From positions 8,049,725-8,113,724 of the forward strand of contig OZ022260.1 in NCBI GenBank assembly GCA_963978905.1: a stretch of DNA of 64,000 bases, in the 5' to 3' direction. Within the stretch, counting starts at the first letter, position 1, and each line of letters begins with the position of its first letter. Below are positions 1 through 12,024 of this stretch, one piece after another. The stretch comes from Trichostrongylus colubriformis. Its lineage: Eukaryota; Nematoda; Chromadorea; Rhabditida; Trichostrongylidae. The position numbers and the translations under genes are program-made. The notes beneath the pieces are model-generated. The model searched no databases. It was not told the origin of the DNA and saw only the letters and a list, made by a program, of their open reading frames with translations.

Positions 1-370
1 TTCGAGGGTCTGGGTATGGAAATATATTCACTGGACGCGAAAGGCCTGACGTTTAATTTATGGCGCTGGCTGTGGGTACTTGAGCACAGGTGATTCATGG
101 TTGCTGGAACATCGACTTTATTCAAAGTCGAGCAGGGGTAGTTCAATCACCAAGAATGTTACACTCATTTTGCATAAAAAATCCTCTTACAGCACAAAGT
201 GCTCGTTTTTGTTGATGTCACGCGGGGACGATGATGAGCTTAGTATTGTAAAATGCTTTTTGAATGTGTAATGAGTGTGATTTTCGTATTCAGAAGGTCA
301 AGTTATACTTGGGTACAGGCTTCTAGCTGAGCAAAAGTTGAGTCGCCTGTTCAGTGGCATCAAAATGTGG

Positions 371-601
371 GGTGGGTACACTTACGTCAGGATTTCGCCC
401 GAGCGGCGTGCGACGTACTGTGTGCGAGCTATGCGCGTCGCGGTAGTTGGGTCTTAGAGCGATTACACGTTAGTGCTAGAGGCGTGTAATGACGCAGTTT
501 ACTTGCAATCGCTTCGGGACCCAACAACATGGCGCCTTTAGCTCGTCCGCATTGCTTGTGACATTCCACGCTGCGAAATTCTGACGTAAGGGTCACACCC
601 T
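371..601. mobile_element. Palindromic MITE, family B1 (copy 1)
   Basis: The ends are imperfect inverted repeats (left GGGTACACTTACGTCAGGAT, right its near reverse complement ending GACGTAAGGGTCACACCC). The inner arms are also complementary, so the whole 230-bp unit can fold. It has no coding capacity. It lies in the eIF1 intron. Related copies are at 17093-17318 and 22346-22587. Superfamily is not assigned because target duplications are unclear. Confidence 0.75.
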
Positions 602-708
602 AAAATGTGAGAAGATAGAGTAGGTGGCCTCCGCTCAATACAGCCAATCTAACAAATGTGTTCCTCACGGGCTTCTTTGTATTATAATTCGTCTTTCTTT
701 GTTTACAG

Positions 709-915
709 AAATACAGTTGTAATGGAACAATCGTTGAGCATCCTGAATATGGAGAGGTTATGCAGTTGAGTGGTGATCAAAGGCAACAGATCAAAGATTT
801 CCTTGTCAATGTAAGTTCACTTTTGCCGTTGCTTGCATGTTCCATTTACTCTTCATAATCCCTTTTGCAGGTCGGTATTGTGAAGGAGGAGAACTGTAAA
901 GTCCATGGTTTCTAA
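709..915 (+). CDS. eif-1: Translation initiation factor eIF1 (SUI1), last two exons
   Basis: eIF1 is a small cytoplasmic factor that binds the 40S ribosomal subunit and enforces AUG start-codon selection. Exons are 709-810 (acceptor GTTTACAG, donor GTAAGT) and 871-915 (acceptor CTTTTGCAG, stop TAA). Both junctions are phase 0 and the intron is 60 nt. The encoded 48 residues include CNGTIVEHPEYGEV, GDQRQQIKDFL and the terminal KVHGF, which are hallmark motifs of the C-terminal half of eIF1. Family members are about 110 aa, so roughly the first 60 codons are missing. I could not find them in 1-708; they probably lie left of the window, and the intron between is invaded by an inverted-repeat element at 371-601. 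The identity is close to certain from known family motifs; the location of the upstream exons is inference. Confidence 0.95.
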
Positions 916-2740
916 CTGGTCGGCCTTTCATGCTATCATCCACTTGTCTCGTCTTCTTCGGTCTTGATTTCTTCCATGATGCTGGGACTTTGAGTTCTAT
1001 ACTTTTTCGTCTAGAGCTTTTGATGTGAGATTATTAGCCAGGCGAAAAATCGATCTTCAGTATTCTATCCATAGATTGATTGATGATATGTCTCCTTGTC
1101 TCCTTTCACTGATAAAGATGAATCTGGCCATTCTGTAAGCTAGCAAAAATGACTTCATTGACGCTCGACCTAACACATTGAATATTAAAAAAAGAAAAAT
1201 GCAACGGACAGCGCCTATGCTATTTCAGGTTTTAGTATGAGCTATATACGGTCCAAAACAAAGAAGTGGAGACGAAAGTATGGGCGTTATAAAAAAGAAA
1301 TAACGGTTGGAGACTTTGCAGTACAAATCACCCTTTTCACCGATGACTTTTTGTTTTATTGTTTATTGATCGAAGACACGTGGATATGTGTTGTGTGGCG
1401 GTCATACGGATCACATGGTGCGCCCACTGTGAAGAACCTGCATACGGGGAGTTTTGTGGCTGCAGTAGAGCCTTGTCAATTAGCCAAGACCCTTTTATTC
1501 AGAACAGCGCTACGCATGGGTTTCCTGCGCCTAGGTGCTTTTTTATAGGACCTATCCTCCCCTCTCCTGAACACCTGAATCACCCCTCCCCCTTCATTCA
1601 AGTTTGTGGATTAGCAAAAGAAACGTTGCATATGAGAGATTATTTGACGACTAGAGACTATATGCACTTTTTTTTAAATGCTACCGCCTGTAACTGCACA
1701 GGAATTGGGCGTCAATTTTCTTGACCAGCCTTACCTTTTTTGCTTTGGTCTTTCTCTTTTCCTGTTTTCTGGCGCATACAAATAAATAAATAAATAAATT
1801 TGAATGGTGTGTTTGAACAGTAACAGGACACGAACACTGATATAACCATTGCCAGGCTTATCGTCTGAAGCAGACAGGCACTTAAAAGCCTCTACAGTTG
1901 GAATTGGAACTGTATGCATATGCTTCTTGTGTAAAGTGGTCATATCGTCATTCTTATACTTTTTGTTGTAAATGCGATTAGTGGACTGGTTGTGGTTAAA
2001 CAGTGCTTCCGGATTTTATAGATAATAACCATGAGCTTGTCTTAAGGATGAATGTGATCTGTCACGGACCAAGGCTGTTTACTTGGTGTTGACTAGTGGA
2101 TTATATTATAGATGAGATCTATTTCTTGTGTTGGTTTTGAACCGCGACCACACAGGACCGTCTTTTTTCGGGGAAACGTCGATTTCTGAGAGCTAAAGCT
2201 GGTAGGATACGTTTTTGAATATGGAGAACAACATATCTATCAGTCATTGCACCACTGCAAAATTTAGTTCACGTTTTAACAACACTACTGAACAATCAAG
2301 TCTTTAAACAACCGAGAACTTAGTTAGCGCCACGCCAACAGAAGAGTAATTCTGGTCGAAGTCTCATCTGTATAAATGATTAGATGTCCTGTTAATCTCC
2401 AATTATTTCAAAGAAAACTGTGATCTTTGCGCGGATCTTGGAAGGCACACTTCAAAAAGCACAATGCCCTATATATACTCCAGAGCAGACGGCGGTGAAC
2501 TCATGAGGGATGTTATTACCTTAAGTATTCCCAGAATAGTGCACACGTAACATACTAGTTTAGGTTTCTGCAAAAATTACAATTGCCAGGTCTTTAACAA
2601 AACAAACAAAAGGAAAAACCTCATCTATTATATAATCCAATAATCAACACTAAATATTTTTTAAATGAAGACTGTTATTGTTGAGATTGTTGGAAAAACT
2701 TCAGAAGTGTATACACATGTATAAAGTTAAAGGATAAAGT
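916..2740. other. Region downstream of eIF1, no supported gene
   Basis: This holds the eIF1 3' UTR and intergenic DNA. A 103-codon ORF at 1237-1548 (+) has no splice context or recognisable motif and I do not call it. An AAATA/AATAAA tandem stretch sits near 1780-1800. I see no other feature. Confidence 0.5.
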
Positions 2741-3018
2741 TTTTGGCGTCAATCAATCCTTCCCTGGGATGCGCCGCACATTCTAGTTCCATTCAGAATC
2801 GTGGTGGCTGGTGAATGTGATGTGGCCCATACATTGACTTGCGATGACCAGGCGATAAACAAGTCAGTGCTTTTGTCCTCCCAGACGAGTCGGGTACCTA
2901 TTCAACGACCCCGGAGGGATGGAAGGTTCGGTTGGCCTAGGCGGACGTTGATGTGGGATTTGATCTCCGCACCATGAGGGTGGGAGTGCGCCACCTGTCA
3001 CTACACTACCTCCGACCA
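2741..3018 (-). repeat. SINE-like family C, copy 1
   Basis: About 275 bp repeated at 36361-36690, 50672-50906, 51011-51255 and 54731-54957. Read on the minus strand, the element starts with a tRNA-like head: an A-box-like segment GGTAGTGTAGTGACAGGTGG is followed about 25 nt later by a B-box-like GGAGATCAAATCCC. The body contains CGCCTAGGCCAACC and the end is near GGCGCATCCCAGGGA. There is no ORF. A tRNA-derived SINE is the best guess. The repetition is directly seen; the Pol III origin is inference. Confidence 0.6.
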
Positions 3019-4830
3019 TGACAGGTATAACATTACAAATAGTGAATTTGTTTAGCCATCATTTGTTCCAAATGCTGTTCAAAAGTTCGTTGTCGGAATC
3101 TCATCTTTTTTTGCAGAAGAAGGGTTGCAGGAAGATAAGTTATCATTTGAAAAAGATATGGTGGTAGCATTTGACCTCGGTACCTTTCCAGAAACCAAAA
3201 AAAGCTGAAAATTCTGGTTTCAATCTCGTGTCACACCAAGTTCTCCATGCGCTTCGTTATGAGTTAAAGAAACTTTCAAAGAAAAAATTAGAAACTGTCA
3301 AGTTTTTTTCTTGCATGACTACCTCCAATCATACCATATAGCTAGTCAGCATAGATACGGATCCAATGTGATCAACAATCGAACCGTCAGTTTCAATCAG
3401 CCGTCACCACACAGCCCCAAAGCGAGGAAAGCGCGTTCGGAGGGATTCAGTGCCGTTTTTCACGGCTTTTTTTTTTTGTAACGTCCAAAACTGGCTCTTG
3501 TAGGAGTATATGAGCTTAGAGTGCACTTGTTGGTTCGGAATCTCTTGAGAATGCGCTTATAAGCGTATGAAAGTGAGTCCAGTTCCGGTCCATTTCACAT
3601 GGATGTTGTGACTAAGGCCTTTTCTGGACGTGGCGGCGGCGGACACACCCTCGCCTAGCCACTCAATCACCACCTATCTACGCGGGGCGGAGCGTTAAGG
3701 CGTATTCAAATCACTGTCTCATACAATTTCGTATAATGGGGCCTCAGGTGGGTCGTATAGTTCGTTTTTTCCCTTATCTATCCAGACTAGTCTCCATATA
3801 ATTTTAGACTGGCTATATCATTCATTGTGATGAGACGTCTACTATCGTAGGAACATCAAAAGAAGAGAAGGAAGAATCGGAAGATGGCGGCTCTAATTCG
3901 TACCCAACGACGTTGGAGGTTTCTGATTTAGATTATCTAACATTTATCACGATTCACGGACACGATTTATCTAACAATCACGGACCCTAAACCCTTAAAA
4001 TCTAAACAATAAGGTAGAAAAGTCCTTTTTGAAACTACTCTCTATAACCCTTGTGAATGTACAGTCCTGGAAAATCATGAGGATAGTGATCAAAAGATTT
4101 TTACAGTGCAAATAGACCATATTGATTGGAACTCATGCTTTGGATTTTATAGATCATGAGTCCCTCGTTCTTTGAGCACTTGAAACTCGCATCTGGAAAA
4201 TTAGAACAAATGTCTCAACAGGATCTAGAAATTTATTGGTGGTCTCCAAAAGAAAACCCAGCCGCCGGACGCAAACGACTGCTTTTTGTTGCCCCATAGA
4301 AATTCGCGAAACAGAGCTATTAGCACATACATACTCTTTCACTTGTTTCTACAATTTCAAGATGCAAAAAATGCATGGCGCAAGTGGAACAGTGCTCAAT
4401 CTGCTTTCTAATCCTAAGAATAATTGCAGTTCTGATTCTTTCAGTTCCAAAAATTGCTAACGTAAACGCGTTGTATTGGTGATCATTAGTTATTATCTAA
4501 CAAAAACTTGTGTATTTTTTCCCGTTGCTATTTTTATCTTCTCACTATTATCATGTTAAGAGAATGAAAATTACCAGAAAAAATTAATTATGAAAAATTA
4601 AATTCAAAAATTAAAATTAAAAAATTATCTTAGCTGCTAGCAACATGACACTAAGCTCTTGACACCCTCACATCACGCAGTCGAAGCATTCGGTGCCAAA
4701 CCATTTTGTGGACGCGCCACGTATCCAACTTCGATTCAGAATCACAATACTAAAATTGAAATTAGACAGCATTTCTAAGCTTCCATAGGAGTCTCTACCA
4801 AGTCATCTGTACCGTAGGAGGAGAGGCCCG
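3019..4830. other. Gene-poor region
   Basis: I see no exon with convincing splice borders and no clear repeat. The sequence is AT-rich, with short homopolymers near 3468 and a very AT-rich patch at 4560-4630. Confidence 0.4.
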
Positions 4831-4832
4831 GT

Positions 4833-5037
4833 GGTGCTATCGCAGTGCGGGGGGCATCCTACTATGTCACCACTTTACCCTTAGCCAAGATAGGGAAAGG
4901 AGCCCTTCATCCCACAATAGAGGCTTAGGCAAGAATATATGCTTGAATGTGCGGAGTGACCCCACGAAAATCCTTCAGAGGTGCGCAGGTGTGAAACTTT
5001 TTATGAGATGCCCCCTCCCCCTCATTGCGATAGCACC
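4833..5037. mobile_element. hAT-like MITE, family E (copy 1), 8-bp target duplication
   Basis: 205 bp with terminal inverted repeats GGTGCTATCGCAGTGCGGGG and CCCCTCATTGCGATAGCACC. It is flanked by a perfect 8-bp direct repeat GGCCCGGT at 4825-4832 and 5038-5045. An 8-bp duplication is the signature of hAT-superfamily insertion. No transposase is encoded. A second complete copy is at 37030-37243, and degenerate relatives are at about 16254-16509 and 26090-26278. Confidence 0.85.
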
Positions 5038-5574
5038 GGCCCGGTCAGTGAGGACAGACACTGATCCGGCATTCGATTCTCGTGCACGCAAGTGGCAGTG
5101 GCGCCATTCGTCACTACATCACCTCCATCGCATCATTTATATGAATTCATTAGTGATGCGGAGAATAAACTCATTTATTCACTTATCTATTTATTTACTT
5201 ATTACTGATTCCCACTTCCTACTCCTTTCCTCAAGTCTACAAAGTGGTAGCTCAGAGCTTGAACTTCACCCAAAGGACCGGAAAACCACCAAAAAATAAG
5301 CTCAGAAGCCAGCGTTGCTCTATCCCTTCTTGGAAAGCGCCATGTATCCTACTAGAAATCTCAATTGTTTTCGTATTTCGCCTATAAAACGAGCTGTGAA
5401 AGTCAATAGATGGTTTAGTAAGCAATACATCTGCATAGACCGATCTGCCATTGATGTACCAAACTCAAAAAAGCGGTTTCGGCTCATAAGCCCAGCATGA
5501 TACTTGATCCGGGAACTGATCACACGTGAGCGCTTGTGATCGCTGCGTCATCTTCGGATGGAGCACCAACCATA

Positions 5575-6259
5575 TTATGGTCTATGCAGAATAAATGGCC
5601 AAAACGGACCACTTTCTTCAAAACGCCATAACTTCGCTCAGACACAACTTTATTTGTCGAAATAAAAACCATTCGAATCTACACAACCTTACCAACGATC
5701 TGGTAAAGAAAGTATGCAATCATGATAAAATTCTGGATTGCGAAAATTAATGAAGTCAACGATGGCATTTTCAACATGCATCGTTTCGGCGAACTCCTTC
5801 TGACCCAGGTTTGCATCGAGAACCGGGAAAAAGTGGTAATTCGTCAGAGATAGGTCTGAGGAATAAGGGGGGTGAGGGAGAGTCTCGATCAGTTTGTGCC
5901 GGGTGACTTGCGAACTGTGGGGTTTTGCGTTGTTTTGCGCACCCAGTAAAAAAATGATGCAGTTAGGCATCGAGCCTCTCCCTCACCCCCCTTATTCCCC
6001 AGACCTATCCCTGACGGATTACCACTTTTTCCGGGTTCCCGATGCAAACCTGCGGCAGAAAAATTATGCACGGTAAAAATGCCATTCTTGAATTTATTGA
6101 TTCTCGCAATCCAGAATTTGATCGTGATCGTATATTTTCCTTACCAGATCGTTGGCAAAATTCTGCAGATTCGAATGGTTTTTATTTCGACAAATGAAGT
6201 TGTGTCTGAGCGAAGTTATGGCCAATTACGTTTCGGCCATTTATTCTGCATAGACCTAA
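5575..6259. mobile_element. Fold-back (inverted-dimer) mariner
   Basis: A 685-bp element flanked by TA at 5573-5574 and 6260-6261. Both ends carry the same terminal repeat, GGTCTATGCAGAATAAATGG, in opposite orientation. Inside are two head-to-head copies of the 3' half of one mariner transposase. The minus-strand copy (5970 down to about 5640) reads through PHPPYSSDLSLTNYHFF to SLPDRWQ. The plus-strand copy (about 5895-6195) reads PHPPYSPDLSLTDYHFF and then suffers frameshifts and stops. Both lack the N-terminal DNA-binding half and the first catalytic aspartate, so neither is functional. It could still be mobilised in trans through its intact-looking ends. Confidence 0.85.
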
Positions 6260-6261
6260 TA

Positions 6262-7165
6262 TTTCATTACACATCCAATAGTCCGGCTGAGCTTTAAACT
6301 GCGTTTATGCCCATTTTTAGCCTACGTCCTTTTTCAAAGGAAACGTCACTGTTTTGGAGACAAAAGACCTGAATACGTCGCAAAAGCAAACAAACAAGTG
6401 GCCTGCTGACAGTGTAGCAATAACATGCAATCAGTAATTCTATTTGTTTACTCAGAGAGTAATACGTTAATGCTTTCCAATGGAATGTCATAAGTTCATC
6501 AGACTAGTTCTTTTCATCCCAAGGACATCAACTAGGTCATTTGTCAAGCAGCATGCAATAAGATTTTATAAAATATCAGCAATTAGATTTCTTTCTTTGG
6601 AATATTTCCAGTAATAACTAAAAGAAAAAAGTTCTGCAGTAAAAATATAATGGATAAGCAAATCAAAATCAAATGCCACTTGGGATTCGCCATGCATTCA
6701 ATTTCCACTCTAAATCTTATCAGCGTTCGAATGCTCGTTTATAAAGTAGCTAGTGGGAGCCACTCGATGTACAAGCCCGCGTTCTTTCATTGCGAGTATC
6801 CACTTCTACGAATGAATATGAAGCCTTCATGAATGTGACGGGGTCATGATCGGAATTCGATCCACCTGTTTTGTACGTGGAATCCAACTAAATTACTGCC
6901 GTCTAAGATACACCCCTTGTTTACAATATTGTTTAGAGAAGGATAATTATTTTATACTTAATGCGAAAGTGAAAAAAAATTCAATATGCTTCTAGATGTC
7001 AAAGAATCAAGTAATATGTAATAAAATAGTAGTGAACAAAAATTGTAGATAAAAACAAACGAAGTAGTGAAACAGGAAACCCAGTGGGACCAGGTGTGCC
7101 TCACACTGGGTTTAAAGGCACATTTCGCGATAATCAGATGGGTCGACTTCCTTCTAGGGATAATA
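6262..7165. other. AT-rich spacer
   Basis: No supported gene. Short ORFs here lack splice context. A TTTAAAGGCACATTTCGCGA segment at about 7108-7127 matches the end of another repeat seen at 47118 and 28398. Confidence 0.4.
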
Positions 7166-7388
7166 GATCCTAGGGTAACCAGTCAGGCTGCACCTTTTTC
7201 ACGTTGCCACGGTGCGCCAGCACGGCGCTACAACTGCTCGAGCCAATCCGACGCCACCCACTTGAGCTCCCTTAATGGTCAACCGAGCAAAGTGGGTGGT
7301 GTCGGAGTGGGTTCGCGCAGGTGTAGCGCCAAGATAACGCACCGCGGCGACGCGAAAAATGTGCAGCCTGGCTAGTTACCCAAGGATC
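7166..7388. repeat. GC-rich palindromic element
   Basis: Imperfect inverted repeats of about 50 bp at 7166-7216 and 7339-7388 share GGGTAACCAGTCAGGCTGCA and its near complement. A second, inner palindrome centres on about 7270. The 102-codon ORF reading through it (7067-7375) is therefore an artefact of the repeat. Weakly paired TTAAAGGC segments outside (7108, 7430) suggest it sits inside an older element. Confidence 0.65.
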
Positions 7389-7389
7389 T

Positions 7390-8735
7390 ACTGATCTAAG
7401 AAGGTAAATCGATCCATCCGACTGTCGCAAAGTTAGCCTTTAAGTAATAGTTAGTAACCCACGAAAGAAGGTCACATTTGACCCGTTCAGCAATGAGTCG
7501 TATTTGCCAAGGTGAAGCGGGTTAAAAGTGGAGAAAAATTAGAAATGAAAGATGAGTGTTAACGTCGTACAAGGGCATCTTTTGGGGGATACAGCCATAC
7601 TGCGGAAACTGACCTCGTGCCTAAGCGTCCAGTTAACTCAAAACTTCTTTTCATGTCACCAAGATTGGTTGATAAGTAGTAGCCTTATTTGGAGTAAATG
7701 GGTGTTCAAAACAATCTACAGGCAATGAAATTTGCGTCATTCTTATAGCACTAAAGCACTACTTACGATGTCCACCCCATTGTACGACACGAAATTTATG
7801 ACTAGCGCTCCGGATCTGAGGACGTTCTGATTTTCATTGCTCATGGCGATGGCTTTAAACCTGATCCACAGCTAGGCTTGAGGATATGGAAATGCGAACG
7901 AGGCGGCACACGCAATGATTTGTGGGGCTACTAGTTCCAAGTGAAGTTATTTTGGAGCTAATTCTTTAGTATATCACAGAATACCTCAAATTGGCAGGGT
8001 AGCTCGCGTGAGAGTCTCAAGGCTGAGTTCATACTTGGCGTCATAATTGCCGCGTGTACATGCAAGTCACGCATCAACATTTTGGGCGATGATATTGCAC
8101 GGTTAAATGCACGATCACAGTATTAATCGTGACCCGCTATTGCCTATCTCTGTCGCCGACTATGAATGCAGCGTAACGCAAAAAGCTTGAAGTGCTTCAT
8201 TTCTTCTCTCATTAAAGGCACCAGTAGGGGTAAGGGAAAACTGATATCTGGAGATCTGGAAGTTCATGTTCTCTGAAAACGAACCTTCGACCTCAGAAGA
8301 GGTCATATGTGGCGAAAATCACATTGAAAAAAAGCGGTTCGAAGTCTTATGACGACCCCACAGCACCGTATGTCGTCCTGCGGTCCTACGACCGGGCGAG
8401 TCGCCGGGGAAGGGTGGGAAAACACTCGCGGCCAGCTGATTCAGTCTCTGGCCTGTCTACAGTCCACCCCGGCTAGCGACGCAGAGATACGCGAGAGAGA
8501 AGGGGGGTTTTCGGGCTACTATTCCTAGGTTTTTTCGCCGCTTTATGTCGTTCTTTTTCAACTCTTATATTGCTGAGCACCTCTACTTTCATAATCCCCC
8601 AATTTGCCAAATTTACCCCTCTCGGTGTCTTTAGGAATTGATGAACTGTTAATTAAAAACTTATTCTTTCCTTAAATATGTGGTGACAAGGACATTGCTG
8701 TAAACTGCCTGGCTCTACGGCACAATCTTTTGGTG
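7390..8735. other. No supported gene
   Basis: Mixed-composition spacer. A GC-rich stretch at about 8350-8500 has no exon-like boundaries. I see nothing that I can name. Confidence 0.35.
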
Positions 8736-8924
8736 CTAGATTCGCTTTGGAGGATAACACATGCGCTTCTCATCAAGTTCTCTCTGAGCCCGTTCAGTAA
8801 AGACCTTCCAATTGCCTTCACAATCCGAATTAGGTTGGGCAGCATCTTGAAAATGTCGGGGTGAAACTTGTTGGGACATTATTGAACACGAACGCCATAT
8901 GGGGTTGATCGCTCTGGGACCCAT
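8736..8924 (-). CDS. Possible terminal exon, unidentified protein
   Basis: A minus-strand ORF of 62 codons whose last two thirds have protein-like composition (NSDCEGNWKVFTERAQREL, then EKRMCYPPKRI and a stop). A GTAAGTAG just upstream could be an acceptor but lacks a pyrimidine tract. A second minus frame overlaps it from a TTTTCAAG acceptor-like site and is also open, so the frame is not settled. There is no recognisable domain. It could be a last exon of a minus-strand gene lying to the right, or chance. Confidence 0.25.
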   Translation of the reverse strand: MGPRAINPIWRSCSIMSQQVSPRHFQDAAQPNSDCEGNWKVFTERAQRELDEKRMCYPPKRI

Positions 8925-8935
8925 CTACTTACGGC

Positions 8936-9003
8936 GTCCCCTAGTTGACACGCATAGCGCCGCCTGCCGCGTTGCGAGATCCTGTCCTAACGATACACTC
9001 AAA
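8936..9003. repeat. Solo end of family B2 palindromic MITE
   Basis: GAGATCCTGTCCTAACGATA matches, in reverse complement, the terminal repeat of the elements at 31149-31376 and 52442-52650. A left-type end, GTGTGTATCGTTAGGGCAGA, is at about 9643. Whether these are two remnants or one disrupted element is unclear. Confidence 0.45.
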
Positions 9004-9712
9004 ACGCCGACTGAGATTATTCAAACTGCTCTTCATCATTTATTCCTTCACACTCAGCAAATATTGGCCTAAACGCTGGCTTTTCTACTCAGACAGTGTC
9101 CCAAATGAATGGCTATCAGCTGGTCGGCGCTTTTCAACCCGAAATTGCTTACTCTGCACTTCTCCACTTCTTTCATCAGCCATGCCAGAGTCATTCTCTG
9201 TTACGAATGTATCTACTGAACTGAGTTCTATGCTGTGAACGTATATAATACCCACTACTCAACTTATCGTTAGTCGCTACTATTAATGAAGAGTTTTCGT
9301 GGTATTCTTGGGTGCGCATGGCACTCAGAATAGAAAATGAAGTTCTAGCCAGTCCATTAGCAACAACAGCAAAAAAGGAAACTCCAAAACCTGAAAAACA
9401 GGTCACCCGTACATGCAGCCCTCTTAAGGGACAGCACAAAAATAGAAACCGTGCACTTGGACGATTCTTTTTGTTGATGTCACTTTGAAATATCCACACT
9501 TTCCTTGTGAACGTCACTTTTACTCCCAGAGTTCTTGCGCCGTTACTTACCATTTCACCATCATTCGCAAGGCCACCTTACGATGCCAGATTCACACTCA
9601 TAAAATGGCACGACGATCACTTAAAATGATTACTTCGACCTCGAGTGTGTATCGTTAGGGCAGAGTTTTGCAGTGCAGCGTGTGAGTGCGACGCAGTTGG
9701 GAGTGACGTAAA

Positions 9713-11022
9713 CATTTGGGTTCTGAGGTGATTTTGGGTAGTGTAGTGCACAGCAGAGAAGAAACTGGAAGAAAGGGCCTAAAACGCGAGAAGGTGAACA
9801 CCCTCATCACTCCTTACCTTTCGCCCCCCACCCTGCATTAGCAGCTGCTGAGGATAATGCAGACGGCTATGGAACGTAAACCGCAATTGAAGCCCCGCTT
9901 CGCAGTGCCTCGGTCAGTGAAGCGCTGCAGTTTGGAATGAAAAAAATGAGGTCGAACTTGCACTTTTCAGCCCAAGTTTTGTCAGAGATTATGACGTCAC
10001 AAATGGCCTTTCCATTTACAGAAAACATCGTTTTCAGTTTTATCCCTTCGTTGCCCCCTTCCTGTGCCTTTGAAATAAAACACAGGGCACAAAATCGCTT
10101 TAAGACCCAACTGCATACGATGTATATCTTGCCCGCAGGCATCGCGTCGCACAGTACACGCTGCGTTACAGAATCCTATTCTGATGCTAACCCTCAACTC
10201 CATCGGTCGAGGGGCGCGGTCTCGGGCGGAGTGTGTACAGGTCCAAAAATTTTATTCTCAAAATAATTTTATTATATATATTCACTTATTTGCACAGAGT
10301 TACATAGAGAAAATGGAATAGAATATAAATTTGAAATGAGCTTCATGTGATGTTGATTGCCACGTCCCCTGAAATATTTGATGGAGTAAGGGAAACTGGG
10401 CCCGTTCAAGGACCGCCTTGATGCAAAGTAATGCCATTAGTCAAGCGAGCATTTGCATCTTCACACTACTGAAACAGATGTGTGGCACGATCCTGGGTAC
10501 TGTCATCGCGACGCTTTATTCGCTTGCTTGTTCCCTTTCATATTTTTCACCTGCTTTTTTCTTTGAGCACTCAAATAATTCGAAAACATTACAGAGCTTT
10601 CTCGGAACCTTATGTGCTCTGCAGCGATCAGTCACCGTAACGCGACTTGGGCTTCGATACTCAAAAACGAGAGGTTGGTTGTCTGAGAAGTAAAGCCAAT
10701 TGAACTTTTTACATCAAGTGCGGATCGATTTAGGGGCGGGACTTATAAGTGGGTGGTGCCTATGAATAAAGACAACCACTCTAAGCTCCTATTCCTTCAA
10801 TTGTGGGGCTTATTAGAGGCAAAAGCAATACGTCTTATTATTCTGGACCGGTACTAGTCTGCGCAACGTCATTTCATAAAGTGATGAATGATGAGAACAT
10901 GAAAAAAGAGCGTATAAAAAACAGTAGAGATAGTCCTCAATATGTAACAGTTCCCCTATGTAACAGTTCTGGAAATGTTTATATACCCATTTCTTGATCT
11001 TGACAATTTTTCCTTTTTATAG
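9713..11022. other. No supported gene before the exon at 11023
   Basis: Contains repeat fragments (about 10090-10230, related to family B) and AT-rich DNA. The 5' exons of the gene starting at 11023 may lie here, but I could not identify them. Confidence 0.35.
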
Positions 11023-11146
11023 AAGTGACCGAGCTACTGGCAAAAATCGAGCGACGTCGTTTCACCGGACGAGATCTCATTCAATCTCATCCCAACATTA
11101 TTCTTTCCGTGATCAAGGGAAGTGTGGTTAACCGTTTTGAGCCTAT
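11023..11146 (+). CDS. Internal exon, upstream part of the 12025-14992 gene
   Basis: The acceptor is CCTTTTTATAG and the probable donor is CCTAT|GTAATG at 11147. The open frame reads through VTELLAKIERRRFTGRDLIQ and SVIKGSVVNRFEP, clearly protein-like. If the donor is not used, the frame stops at TAA 11148-11150. With the donor the exon ends in phase 2, whereas the next good exon (12025) needs phase 0. So at least one more exon must lie between, perhaps near 11350-11480 or 11750-11830 where short open stretches exist. Assignment to the same gene rests on strand, proximity and the lack of an intervening terminus. Confidence 0.6.
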
Positions 11147-12024
11147 GTAATGATTTGCTTACTCTAACTAGAATCGGATAGTAATGTAGAAACCCTTTGT
11201 TATTCACTCAGATGTGCGATATTTCATTTTCATGTTCGACTTCATAAGAAATACTTCCCTTATAAAAAAGTGACATTACTCATGGAATGACCCAATAAGT
11301 TGGCACATTACACTACGACGCAACAACAAGAATTCTGAGAATTCGTCACCTTCCTTTGAGCTTGGGTTATGGCTGTGCACACGGCATCCCTCAGACCTTT
11401 TATGAACGAAGGAAAATTTTGGAAGAATCCGGAAGGGTGCTTGTGAGCAATAGTCAGCGTCAGATGCAGCTGGAAAACTATTTGTGCAACTACAGAAATA
11501 TTACGATTAACTTTACGCTCAAAGTTACAGTAGTTATGGTAGTAACAGTGTACCATGTAAATATAATTTTCCATCGTACAAACATTTGAATGCGTGTGGG
11601 AATATGCGCAAGCACTTGCGGTTGCCAAACAATAGTCACCCCTATGGTTATATCTTTGCAGACCGAGGCGGTCGCCTGTTAATCGACTCCTGAACGGTGG
11701 AATTTTCGGTACATTTAAAACAGATCCACATTAATGTTCTTGTTAATGCGACATGGTTCCCAAGCTACTGCACGGTCTTGATTGGACAACTCAAAAAGCA
11801 AACTTGCATGTTCGGTTCTGGTTATTCTGGGAAGCGCGACGCATGACTACAACTCATATAGGATTTGCTCGGTTTGACGGATTTCGCTCTCCAAAATGCG
11901 GCGTGGTGCTACTGCGCATGGTTTTCTCATCCATACATACCGGCCATTTGCTGTCAGACCTGTGTGAGAAAAAAAGAAAGAGAACACTATTTGGTATTCG
12001 CTAGTAAATGATACTGCATTACAG

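Noticed and set aside
7067..7375. 102-codon ORF
   Set aside because: It lies inside a GC-rich palindrome, so the openness is a by-product of the repeat.
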